Below are positions 1 to 9,031 of a stretch of DNA of 33,543 nt, piece after piece. Location: NCBI GenBank assembly GCA_036526195.1, contig DATCYZ010000165.1, positions 1 through 33,543 of the forward strand. The letters are read 5' to 3'. This DNA comes from DATCYZ01 sp036526195 (GTDB lineage Bacteria; Pseudomonadota; Gammaproteobacteria; Burkholderiales; SG8-39). The notes beneath the pieces are model-generated. The model had not been told where the DNA came from. It searched no databases and saw only the letters and a program-made list of their open reading frames with translations. A program made the position numbers and the translations under genes. Positions within the stretch are counted from its first letter, which is position 1. The number at the start of each line of letters is the position of its first letter.

Positions 1-752
1 ACGATGCAGCCGTCGCTCGCGCGCGGCGGGCGGCTGTAGGTGTCGGAGGGCGTGCCGTGCAGCCAGATGCCGAAGCCGTTGCGGCCCAGGCGCCGGTCCC
101 AGGCGTTAGGGTAGTTGATCGGGAAGGCGCCCGAGCCGTAGAAATCGGTGAGCTTGCTGCGCGGCAGGTTGGCGGTGACGTGGTACACGCCGATCGGCGT
201 CTTCTGGTCGCCCTCGCGGGTCTTTTCGACCCCGCGCTTGCCCAGCGAAACGTAGTAATCGGTGAACAGGCGCGCGCGGCCGTCCACGTTCTCGAAGACG
301 TACAGGCGCGATTTCACCGAGTCGACGACGATGGCGTAGCGCTGTTCGGCGTTCATCTGCAGCACGTAGCGCGGCACGCGATCCTGCACCGGGCGCTCGC
401 GGTAGGCACGCAGCCGCACCAGCGCCTCGTCGCGAAGGTCCTCGACCTTCTCGCGCGGCACCGTCTTCGAGACATCGCCGAAGGTCTGCAGCGGCCGGCC
501 GCGCGCCAGCAGAAGATCGCCGCGGATCAGGTGGGCAAGGCGGAAGTTCGGCGATCTTGCGATCAGGCGCTCGACCCGCAGCATCGCCTCGTCGAGCCGG
601 TTGCCGCGGATGGAATCGATCACCGCGGACAGTTCGCGTTCGGTCGCCGCAGGCACCGGGGCGGCGGCGAGCGCCGGTGCGGCCCCGCAGGCCAGCATCA
701 CGGCGACGAGGAGGGCGGCGAGCGGGCGCGACCCGGCAGCGCGTCGACCCAT
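1..752 (-). CDS. L,D-transpeptidase (YkuD domain), 3' end cut by window edge
   Basis: The reading frame opens with ATG at 752 and runs off the window, giving about 250 residues. A signal peptide is visible (MGRRAAGSRPL, then a hydrophobic stretch ending ALA at about residue 30). After a helical spacer the YkuD fold begins near residue 135 (RYAIVVDS, RLYVFEN). The catalytic signature is present: a His in WLHGTPSD followed about 16 residues later by SDGC, whose Cys is the expected nucleophile. The family makes 3-3 peptidoglycan cross-links or attaches lipoproteins in the periplasm. The start ATG overlaps the TGA of the upstream TPR gene by one base (TGATG), so the two are probably translationally coupled. 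Only the end of the catalytic domain is missing, because of the window boundary. Confidence 0.9.
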   Translation of the reverse strand, partial: MGRRAAGSRPLAALLVAVMLACGAAPALAAAPVPAATERELSAVIDSIRGNRLDEAMLRVERLIARSPNFRLAHLIRGDLLLARGRPLQTFGDVSKTVPREKVEDLRDEALVRLRAYRERPVQDRVPRYVLQMNAEQRYAIVVDSVKSRLYVFENVDGRARLFTDYYVSLGKRGVEKTREGDQKTPIGVYHVTANLPRSKLTDFYGSGAFPINYPNAWDRRLGRNGFGIWLHGTPSDTYSRPPRASDGCI

Positions 753-1840
753 CAGTTGGACACCTGCTCCTGCTGGATGCGCCACTTGCCGCCTTCGTTC
801 ACCAGCGTAAGGGTCTTGGTGCCGGTGGAGGTGAAGCGGTCCGAGCGGTAGGTCTGGCGGAAGGTGACGGTCGCCGTGCCATTGCCGACTTCGACCTTCG
901 GCGAGGCGATGCCGACCGAGATGGATTTCGGTCCCGAGACGCGCGCGCGACGCAGCTTCTCCCAGTCCGCGCGCGATTCGCCGTCCGGCGTCTTGAAGGT
1001 CTTCGCGTAATGCGACAGGTAGCCGGCCACGTCCCGTGCCGACCAGGCCTTGGCCCAGCGATGGACCGCCTCGAGCGCCTCGGCCGCGACGTCGGCGGGC
1101 TTCTCGGCGGCCGGCTTCGCCGCGGGCTTCTCGACCGGTTTCTCCGCCACCGGCGCGGGCTTCTCCGTCACCGGCGCGGGTTTCTCGGGCGCGGGTTTCG
1201 CAGCGGGCTTCTCGACGACCGGCGCGGCGGGCTTTTCCGCCACGGGCGCGGGCTTCTCGGGCGCGGCCGGGCGGGCCGCCACGACCGTGCGGCCCGGTTG
1301 CGGCGTGCCGACCAGCTCGCGCACCAGCGCGAGCTTGTTCTGCGCGCCGGCATTCGCCGAGTCGAGCTGCAGGGCGCGGTCGTAGGCCTGGCTCGCCAGC
1401 TTCGCGTAGACATCGCCCAGGTTCTCGTAGGCCGTGGCGTAGCTCGGGTGGGTGCGGATCGACTGCTCGAGTGCGGCGCGCGCCTTGTCGTACTGGCCTT
1501 GCGCGGCGTGGATCACGGCGAGGTTGTTGTAGGGCTCGGGCAGGTCCGGGTAGTCCTGCGTCAGCTTGAGGAAGATCTCGATCGCGTCCTTCGTGTTGCC
1601 CTGCTCGGTGAGGATGATGCCCTTGAGGAAGCGCGCCTGCGGATCGCGCGGCTTGCCGGCAAGCACCTTGTTCACCTGTTCGAGCGCCTGCTCGCGTTGT
1701 CCGGCCTTCAGCAGGCGGCTCGCCTCCTGCACGTTCGCCAGCGCAGGGCCGGCGACGAGGAGGGTGGCGCCCAAGACGAGGTTCAGGACGCCTGCAAGAG
1801 CTGCGCGGCGCATTCCGGACCGAGGGCTTACAAAGACCAT
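752..1840 (-). CDS. Secreted TPR protein with Pro/Ala/Lys/Glu linker and C-terminal NTF2-like (Cds6-type) domain
   Basis: This is a 362-residue protein with three visible parts. The N terminus is a signal peptide (MRRAALAGVL..., cleavage near ALA-NVQ). Next come about four tetratricopeptide repeats (EQALEQVNKVLAGKP, KDAIEIFLKLTQDYP, DKARAALEQSIRTHP). A low-complexity linker of repeated KPAP/EKPAA units follows. The C-terminal 110 residues (AVHRWAKAWSARDVAGYL to GGKWRIQQEQ) look like an NTF2/SnoaL-type fold, the kind found with L,D-transpeptidases as the Cds6 domain. Coupling to the transpeptidase gene downstream supports a role in peptidoglycan maintenance, as scaffold or regulator. An alternative start at 1813 gives a cleaner signal peptide. 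A TATAAC sequence at 1844-1849, just 3 nt before the upstream ATG, also argues for 1813. No good ribosome binding site is seen for either start. Confidence 0.8.
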   Translation of the reverse strand: MVFVSPRSGMRRAALAGVLNLVLGATLLVAGPALANVQEASRLLKAGQREQALEQVNKVLAGKPRDPQARFLKGIILTEQGNTKDAIEIFLKLTQDYPDLPEPYNNLAVIHAAQGQYDKARAALEQSIRTHPSYATAYENLGDVYAKLASQAYDRALQLDSANAGAQNKLALVRELVGTPQPGRTVVAARPAAPEKPAPVAEKPAAPVVEKPAAKPAPEKPAPVTEKPAPVAEKPVEKPAAKPAAEKPADVAAEALEAVHRWAKAWSARDVAGYLSHYAKTFKTPDGESRADWEKLRRARVSGPKSISVGIASPKVEVGNGTATVTFRQTYRSDRFTSTGTKTLTLVNEGGKWRIQQEQVSN

Positions 1841-1994
1841 TGTGTTATACTTTTCAAGGTCATACGACACGCTGGATTCTAGACCAAGGCACCCTCGTCC
1901 ACAACTTCCGTGCCCCATGTTGCAGCGCGGGGCATCGAGGCCCGCCGCTTGGAGCCCAGGCCGGATCGCAAGTTCCGCAGGATCCGACGATCCG

Positions 1995-3368
1995 ATGCTC
2001 GAAATCCACAACACCCTGACCCGCCGCAAGGCGCGCTTCGCCCCCCTGCGGGCCGGCGAAGCGCGCCTGTACGTCTGCGGCATGACCGTCTACGACTACT
2101 GCCACCTCGGTCACGCGCGCGTCATGGTGGTGTTCGACATGGTGCGGCGCTGGCTGCGCGCCAGCGGCTATCGCGTCACCTACGTGCGCAACATCACCGA
2201 CATCGACGACAAGATCATTCGTCGCGCGGCAGAGAACGGCGAGCCGATCGAGGCGCTCACTGCGCGCTTCATCGCCGCCATGGACGAGGACGCGGCGGCG
2301 CTCGGCGTGGAGAAGCCGGACCACGAGCCGCGGGCGACGAAGTACGTGCCCGAGATGCTCGAGATGATCGGTCGTCTGGAGGCCAAGGGGCTCGCCTATC
2401 AGGCCGCCGACGGCGACGTAAACCTGTCGGTGCGGCGCTTTCCGGACTACGGCAAGCTCTCGGGGAAATCGCTCGATGAACTGCGCTCTGGCGAGCGCGT
2501 CGAGATCGGCGCGGCCAAGGAAGACCCGCTCGATCCGGTGCTGTGGAAGCGTTCGCGCGAAGGCGAGCCGTCGTGGCCCTCGCGCTGGGGCGCGGGACGG
2601 CCGGGCTGGCACATCGAGTGCTCGGCGATGAGTTGCGCGCTGCTCGGCAACCACTTCGACATCCACGGCGGCGGGCAGGACCTGCAGTTCCCGCACCACG
2701 AGAACGAGATCGCACAAGCCGAGGGCGCCAACGGCACGCCGTTCGCGAACGTCTGGATGCACAACGAATTCGTGCGCGTCGACGAGGAGAAGATGTCGAA
2801 GTCCCTCGGCAATTTCTTCATCCTGCGCGACGTGCTGAAGGTGTTCGACGCCGAGGTGGTGCGCTTTTTCATCCTGCGCGCGCACTACCGCAGCCCGCTG
2901 AGCTACTCGGACGCGAACCTGCACGACGCCAGGCAGGCGCTGGCGCGGCTGTACACCGCGCTGAAGGACGCGCCCCTGGACGCCGCGGTCGACTGGAACG
3001 AGGCGCACGCGCAGCGCTTTCGCGCCGCGATGGACGACGACTTCGGCACGCCGCAGGCGGTGGCCGTGCTGTTCGAACTGGCCAATGCGGTCAACCGCGG
3101 CGCGCGCGGCCTCGCGGCGCAGCTGCGGGGCCTGGGCGGGGTGCTCGGCCTGCTGCAGCGCGAGGCGCAGGCCTTCCTGCGCGCGGGCCCGTCGGCGGGC
3201 GCGGGCGCCGGCCCGAGCGATGCGGAGATCGAGGCGCGCATCGCCGAGCGGCTCGCTGCGCGCAAGGCGCGCGACTTCGCGCGCGCCGATGCGATCCGCG
3301 GCGAGCTGGAAGCGGCGGGGGTGGTGCTGGAGGACGGGGCCGGCGGCACCAGCTGGCGGCGCGCCTGA
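1995..3368 (+). CDS. cysS: Cysteinyl-tRNA synthetase
   Basis: The 457-residue product charges tRNA-Cys with cysteine in the cytoplasm. It is a class I synthetase of standard length (about 460 in E. coli). Zinc-ligand Cys28 lies in YVCGMTVYD, the HIGH-type motif is HLGH at residues 37-40, and the second zinc-site region is HIECSAMS and HHENEIAQ. KMSKS is at residues 266-270. The C-terminal helical anticodon domain ends with SWRRA. The ATG at 1995 is chosen because the family signature starts there; upstream codons of the open frame have no homology-like character. It is transcribed divergently from the TPR gene across a 154-bp gap. No T-box-like leader was recognised in that gap. Confidence 0.97.
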   Translation: MLEIHNTLTRRKARFAPLRAGEARLYVCGMTVYDYCHLGHARVMVVFDMVRRWLRASGYRVTYVRNITDIDDKIIRRAAENGEPIEALTARFIAAMDEDAAALGVEKPDHEPRATKYVPEMLEMIGRLEAKGLAYQAADGDVNLSVRRFPDYGKLSGKSLDELRSGERVEIGAAKEDPLDPVLWKRSREGEPSWPSRWGAGRPGWHIECSAMSCALLGNHFDIHGGGQDLQFPHHENEIAQAEGANGTPFANVWMHNEFVRVDEEKMSKSLGNFFILRDVLKVFDAEVVRFFILRAHYRSPLSYSDANLHDARQALARLYTALKDAPLDAAVDWNEAHAQRFRAAMDDDFGTPQAVAVLFELANAVNRGARGLAAQLRGLGGVLGLLQREAQAFLRAGPSAGAGAGPSDAEIEARIAERLAARKARDFARADAIRGELEAAGVVLEDGAGGTSWRRA

Positions 3369-3383
3369 CGCCGGATTGCCCTA

Positions 3384-3407
3384 TATAGTAACATATACGT
3401 TACTATA
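3384..3407. repeat. AT-rich palindrome, copy 1, between cysS and dnaJ
   Basis: The arms TATAGTAAC and GTTACTATA flank a 6-bp centre, giving a 24-bp palindrome with one mismatched pair. It fills the 55-bp gap between the convergent 3' ends of cysS and dnaJ. Copy 2 lies at 8034-8053. It stands out as almost pure AT in GC-rich surroundings. There is no U-tract on either strand, so it does not look like a standard intrinsic terminator. Confidence 0.85.
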
Positions 3408-3423
3408 AGGCTCGCGGCGGCGC

Positions 3424-4539
3424 TCAGCCCTCGAAGAACGCCTTCACCTTCTCGAACCAGGACTGGCTGCGCGGGCTGTGGCGCCCGGCGTCGGACTGGC
3501 TGATGGATTCGAACTCGCGCAGCAGTTCGCGCTGGCGTTCGGTGAGCTTGACCGGCGTTTCCACCACCACGTGGCAGTAGAGGTCGCCCGGGGCCTGGCT
3601 GCGCACGCCCTTGATGCCCTTGCCGCGCAGGCGGAAGGTCTTGCCGCTCTGCGTCTCGGGCGGCACCTTCAGGCGCGCCGAGCCGTCGAGCGTCGGGATC
3701 TCGATGTCGCCGCCGAGCGCGGCGCTGGCGAAGGACACCGGCATCTCGCAGTGCAGGTCGTCGTGGTCGCGCTGGAACACCGCGTGCGGCTTGATGTGCA
3801 CCTGCACGTACAGGTCGCCCGAAGGCCCGCCGTTGACGCCGGCCTCGCCTTCGCCGGTGAGCCGCACGCGGTCGCCCTCGTCGACACCGGCGGGGATGCG
3901 CACCGACAGGGTCTTCTGCAGCTTGACGCGACCGGCGCCCGAGCAGGATACGCAGGGGTGGGCCACCATCTTGCCGGTGCCGTGGCAGCGCGGGCAGGTC
4001 TGGGCGATCGAGAACGGGCCCTGCGAGACGCGCACCTGGCCGGCGCCGTGGCAGGTGGTGCAGGTCTGCGGCTGGGTGCCGGGCTTCGCGCCCGAACCCG
4101 CGCAGGTCTCGCAGGCGGCCATCGAGGGAATGCGGATGCGCGTCTCGACGCCGTGCGCCGCCTGTTCCAGCGTGATCTCGAGGTTGTAGCGCAGGTCCGC
4201 GCCGCGGTAGACGTTCGAGCGCCCGCCGCGCGCGCCGCCGAAGATCTCGCCGAAGATGTCGCTGAACACGTCGCCGAAGCCCTGGCCGCCGCGCGCGCCC
4301 ATGCCGGCCTGCGGGTCCACGCCGGCGTGGCCGTACTGGTCGTAGGCCGCCCGCTTCTGCGCGTCCGTCAGCATCTCGTAGGCTTCCTTCGCCTCCTTGA
4401 AGTGCTCCTCCGCCTTCGGGTTGTCCGGGTTGCGGTCGGGATGCCACTTCATGGCGAGCTTGCGGTACGCCTTCTTGATCTCGCTTTCCGGGGCGTCCCG
4501 GTTCACTCCAAGGATTTCGTAGTAGTCGCGCTTTGCCAT
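3424..4539 (-). CDS. dnaJ: Chaperone protein DnaJ
   Basis: This is a 371-residue type I Hsp40 co-chaperone that delivers clients to DnaK and stimulates its ATPase. The J domain covers residues 1-70 and has the HPD motif (KWHPDRNP). A Gly/Phe-rich region follows (GGQGFGDVFSDIFGEIFGG). Then come four CxxCxGxG zinc repeats (CETCAGSG, CTTCHGAG, CPRCHGTG, CVSCSGAG) and a C-terminal substrate-binding/dimerisation region. Length and domain order match the E. coli protein. It lies 70 bp downstream of dnaK on the same strand, with no sigma-32-like promoter in the gap, so it is probably expressed from the grpE and dnaK promoters. Confidence 0.98.
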   Translation of the reverse strand: MAKRDYYEILGVNRDAPESEIKKAYRKLAMKWHPDRNPDNPKAEEHFKEAKEAYEMLTDAQKRAAYDQYGHAGVDPQAGMGARGGQGFGDVFSDIFGEIFGGARGGRSNVYRGADLRYNLEITLEQAAHGVETRIRIPSMAACETCAGSGAKPGTQPQTCTTCHGAGQVRVSQGPFSIAQTCPRCHGTGKMVAHPCVSCSGAGRVKLQKTLSVRIPAGVDEGDRVRLTGEGEAGVNGGPSGDLYVQVHIKPHAVFQRDHDDLHCEMPVSFASAALGGDIEIPTLDGSARLKVPPETQSGKTFRLRGKGIKGVRSQAPGDLYCHVVVETPVKLTERQRELLREFESISQSDAGRHSPRSQSWFEKVKAFFEG

Positions 4540-4560
4540 GGTTCCATCCGAATGACGAAC

Positions 4561-4585
4561 GGGCGGGACGCTTTCGCGCCCGCCC
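4561..4585 (-). other. Stable hairpin in the dnaK-dnaJ intergenic RNA
   Basis: GGGCGGG at 4561-4567 pairs with CCCGCCC at 4579-4585, and an inner CGC/GCG pair closes a TTTC loop. In the dnaK-dnaJ transcript it would form a strong GC stem about 20 nt before the dnaJ start. No U-tract follows it in the direction of transcription. It is more likely an mRNA stability or processing element than a terminator; this is inference. Confidence 0.45.
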
Positions 4586-4609
4586 GCCGCCGGTCAGCGT
4601 GCGTGGTGC

Positions 4610-6565
<1,956 letters not shown>

Positions 6566-6602
6566 GTTCGTTCCTGCCTTGGGGGGTCTGTCTTGCCGTT
6601 AC

Positions 6603-6630
6603 AGATGGGGGTGGGAGGGGCCGTTTCAAG
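6603..6630 (-). promoter_or_regulatory. Sigma-32 (heat-shock) promoter of dnaK, overlapping the grpE stop codon
   Basis: On the minus strand CTTGAA occupies 6630-6625. A 13-nt spacer follows, then CCCCCATCT at 6611-6603. The known enterobacterial sigma-32 consensus is CTTGAA, 13-14 nt, CCCCATnT, so both boxes match almost perfectly. The grpE TGA (6628-6626) lies inside the -35 box. The predicted RNA start is about 30 nt before the dnaK ATG. Confidence 0.85.
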
Positions 6631-7204
6631 CGTCCGGGGCGGGTGGCGTGGCGGCCGCCGAATCAGGCGGCGCCGCGGGGCGGGCCCTGGCCACGCTGAC
6701 CAGCGCCGGGCGCAGGATGCGATCGTGCAGCGCCCAACCCTTCTGCATCACGGCCACGATCGTGTTCGGCTCGGCGTCGGCCTCGACGCTGGCCATCGCC
6801 TGGTGGCGGTGCGGGTCGAAGCGTTCCCCGGCGGCCGGCGCAATCGGCGTGATGGCGGCCTTCTCGAGCGCCGTGCCGAGCTGGCGCAGGGTGAGTTCCG
6901 CGCCGCTCTTCAGGGTCTCGACCGTCGCCTCGCCGACCTCGAGCGCGGCCTCGAGGCTGTCGATCACCGGCAGCAGGCCCTGGGCGAAGCGCTCGAGCCC
7001 GTACTTGTGCGCGGCGGCCACGTCGGCCTGCGCGCGCTTGCGGGCGTTCTCGGCGTCGGCCAGCGCGCGCAGCATGGCCTCGCGCTGATCGTCGGCGCGC
7101 GCCAGCGCCTCGGCGAGCAGGGTCTCGAGGGATTTCTCCGGCGCAGCCTCGGCGGCGTTGTCGGGGGAGGGGTTCGGTTCGGGATTCGGAGCGGTTTCTG
7201 ACAT
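6626..7204 (-). CDS. grpE: Nucleotide exchange factor GrpE
   Basis: This 192-residue protein releases ADP from DnaK in the chaperone cycle. It begins with a disordered acidic/Pro stretch (MSETAPNPEPNPSPD). A long coiled coil follows (LLAEALARADDQREAMLRALADAENARKRAQAD), then the compact beta domain with the family signature region (AGERFDPHRHQAM to GWALHDRILRPALV). The C terminus has an Ala/Pro-rich tail. The start at 7204 fits the family; upstream codons in the same open frame look non-coding. It is the first gene of grpE-dnaK-dnaJ and is divergent from the hemerythrin gene, with a sigma-32 promoter in the 102-bp gap. Confidence 0.96.
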   Translation of the reverse strand: MSETAPNPEPNPSPDNAAEAAPEKSLETLLAEALARADDQREAMLRALADAENARKRAQADVAAAHKYGLERFAQGLLPVIDSLEAALEVGEATVETLKSGAELTLRQLGTALEKAAITPIAPAAGERFDPHRHQAMASVEADAEPNTIVAVMQKGWALHDRILRPALVSVARARPAAPPDSAAATPPAPDA

Positions 7205-7255
7205 TGCGACGGGATCAGGCGCGTGAAAAGCGGCGAAGGGTACGGGAAAAACAGC

Positions 7256-7283
7256 AGGTGGGGGCGAATCGCCTGATCTCAAG
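7256..7283 (-). promoter_or_regulatory. Sigma-32 (heat-shock) promoter of grpE
   Basis: On the minus strand CTTGAG (7283-7278), a 13-nt spacer and CCCCCACCT (7264-7256) match the sigma-32 consensus with one mismatch in each box. The predicted start is about 45 nt before the grpE ATG. A perfect 9-bp inverted repeat (GATCAGGCG at 7213-7221, CGCCTGATC at 7270-7278) brackets the -10 box. Confidence 0.75.
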
Positions 7284-7306
7284 TCTCGACATGACAGAAT
7301 GGCGAA

Positions 7307-8005
7307 ATGCCGGAAGTGACACAGGTTATTGATTTGAGGGCGATCCCGGACAGTCTGGTGACGCTCGAGGCGCTCGGACCGGTGCGTGCGCTGGCCCCGG
7401 GCCACGCGCTCTGCCTGCGGACCCGCGAGGCCCCCGCGCTGCTCATGGACAGCCTCAACCTGCAACTTCGCGGCGCGCTGGCGTGGGAGAGCGTCGAGCA
7501 GCCCGACGGCTGGGCCACCACGGTGCGCCACGCGGGCGACCTTCCGGTGCGCGACCTCGTGGACGCTCTGGGGCGCGACCATCGGCGCCTGGACGAACTG
7601 CTCGCCCGCGCGTTGCGGCGCTTGAATGCCGCCGACGTGCCGGGCGCGCGCGCCCTGCTCGAACCCTTCGTCGAAGGCCTGCGCCGTCATGTGCGGGCGG
7701 AGAACGAACTGGTGGCGCCGGCGCTCGGGCCGGGCGCGGCACACGAGGCGGAAGCGACCATGCTGCACGAGCACGAGGAACTGGTCGCGCAGCTCGGCGC
7801 CATCGAGGAGGCGCTCGGCGGGCCGGCGCCCGAGGCCTGGGAGGTCGAGCCGTTCGTGGCCCTGCTCTCGGGCACGCTCGCCAAGCACGAGCATCGCGAG
7901 GAGACGCAGCTGTTCCCGATCTGGTCGGCGCGCCTGGAAACGCTGCCCGCGGCCGAGGGCGAACGGCTGCATGCGGCGGTGGCGGCGGCGCTCGCGGGGC
8001 GCTGA
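7307..8005 (+). CDS. DUF2249-like and hemerythrin HHE cation-binding domain protein
   Basis: The 232-residue protein has two domains. Residues 5-75 resemble DUF2249 (VIDLRAIPD, PALLMDSLNLQLRG, GWATTVRH). Residues 80-232 form a four-helix hemerythrin bundle whose di-iron ligands can be picked out: the His in GRDHRRLDELL (about 92), His and Glu in RRHVRAENELVAPAL (128, 132), the His pair in MLHEHEEL, and His and Glu in LAKHEHREETQLFPIW. Such proteins bind O2, NO or iron and often act in nitrosative or oxygen stress; the exact role here is unknown. It is divergent from grpE and convergent with hemH. Its 3' gap carries palindrome copy 2. Confidence 0.88.
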   Translation: MPEVTQVIDLRAIPDSLVTLEALGPVRALAPGHALCLRTREAPALLMDSLNLQLRGALAWESVEQPDGWATTVRHAGDLPVRDLVDALGRDHRRLDELLARALRRLNAADVPGARALLEPFVEGLRRHVRAENELVAPALGPGAAHEAEATMLHEHEELVAQLGAIEEALGGPAPEAWEVEPFVALLSGTLAKHEHREETQLFPIWSARLETLPAAEGERLHAAVAAALAGR

Positions 8006-8033
8006 ACGCGGCCGTGCGCCGGCCCCGTGATTA

Positions 8034-8053
8034 TAGTAACATATATGTTACTA
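8034..8053. repeat. AT-rich palindrome, copy 2, overlapping the hemH stop codon
   Basis: TAGTAACATATATGTTACTA is a perfect 20-bp palindrome in the gap between the convergent hemerythrin and hemH genes. It shares the arms and the ACATATA centre of the copy at 3384-3407. The hemH TAG stop (8053-8051) is formed by the first three bases of the palindrome on the minus strand, directly followed by TAA. Confidence 0.88.
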
Positions 8054-9031
8054 AAACGGCCGGGGCGGCGGTGCGCCGGCGTCCCGGTCGCGGCAGTCCC
8101 CGGTCAGCGCCACGTCTTCCAGCGCCGCAATCCATTCCGGGGCTTCGTTCAGGCAGGGGATCAGGTGGAAGGTCTCGCCGCCCGCGGCGAGGAAGGTGTC
8201 GCGCGCGCCGAGCGCGATTTCCTCCAGCGTCTCGAGGCAGTCCGAGACGAAGCCCGGGCAGACCACGTCGACGCGCCGGACGCCGCCGCGCGCGAGCGCC
8301 GCGAGCGTCGGTTCGGTGTAGGGCTGCAGCCAGCGCGCCGGGCCGAAGCGCGACTGGAACGTGAGCCGCCAGCGGTGCGCGCCGAGGCCGAGCTTGTCGG
8401 CGAGCGCCTGCGCGGTTTCGCGGCACTGCCGGGCATAGGGGTCGCCGAGGTCCACGGCGCGCTGCGGCAGCCCGTGAAAGCTCATGACCAGTTCGGGGGG
8501 CTGCCCGTGTTCCGCCCAATGGCGCCGGACGCCGGCGGCGAGCGCGCTGATGTAGGCCGGGTGGTCGTGATACGACTCGATCACGCAGCACGCAGGCCCG
8601 TCCTTCACCGCATCGATCGCGTCCAGCACGCTGCCGGTAGTGCTGCCCGAGAACTGCGGATAGAGCGGCAGCACGCGCACCCGCGTGCAGCCCTGCGCGC
8701 GCAGCCGCGAGAGCGCGGCTTCGATCTTCGGTTCGCCGTAGCGCATGGCGAACTCGACCGGGAAGGGCGCGCGCGCGGCGAGCGCCGCGGCCTGTCGCGC
8801 GGTATGCACCATGAGCGGCGAGCCCTCGTCGGTCCACACCGCCGCGTACTTCTCGGCGGATTTCGCGGGACGCACCCGCAGGATCACGCCGTGCAGCAGC
8901 GGCAGCCAGAGCAGGCGCGGAATCCCGACCACGCGCGGGTCGGAGAGGAACTCGGCAAGGTATTCACGCACCGCAGGCGCCGTCGGCGCCGCGGGCGTGC
9001 CGAGGTTGACCAGCAGCAGGCCGTCGCTCAA
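8051..9031 (-). CDS. hemH: Ferrochelatase
   Basis: This 326-residue enzyme inserts Fe(II) into protoporphyrin IX, the last step of haem b synthesis. The family start (LLLVNLGTP) is present. The metal-site His is in SFHGLP (His186) and the conserved acid is in CLETLEEI (Glu267). The length matches E. coli HemH. The start codon is TTG at 9031; it overlaps the hrcA TGA (TTGA), so translation is probably coupled to hrcA. No clear Shine-Dalgarno sequence is seen. The stop codon lies inside palindrome copy 2. Haem supply is relevant to the 19 c-haem sites encoded further along the window, but there is no direct link in the sequence. Confidence 0.96.
   Translation of the reverse strand: MSDGLLLVNLGTPAAPTAPAVREYLAEFLSDPRVVGIPRLLWLPLLHGVILRVRPAKSAEKYAAVWTDEGSPLMVHTARQAAALAARAPFPVEFAMRYGEPKIEAALSRLRAQGCTRVRVLPLYPQFSGSTTGSVLDAIDAVKDGPACCVIESYHDHPAYISALAAGVRRHWAEHGQPPELVMSFHGLPQRAVDLGDPYARQCRETAQALADKLGLGAHRWRLTFQSRFGPARWLQPYTEPTLAALARGGVRRVDVVCPGFVSDCLETLEEIALGARDTFLAAGGETFHLIPCLNEAPEWIAALEDVALTGDCRDRDAGAPPPRPF

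Noticed and set aside
1841..1994. T-box or other riboswitch before cysS
   Set aside because: No T-box sequence or specifier structure is recognisable in the 154-bp gap.
3384..3407. Palindrome read as a bidirectional intrinsic terminator
   Set aside because: The stem is AU-rich and neither strand has a following U-tract.
4561..4585. Hairpin between dnaK and dnaJ read as a terminator
   Set aside because: No U-tract on the transcribed side, and dnaJ has no promoter of its own that I can find.
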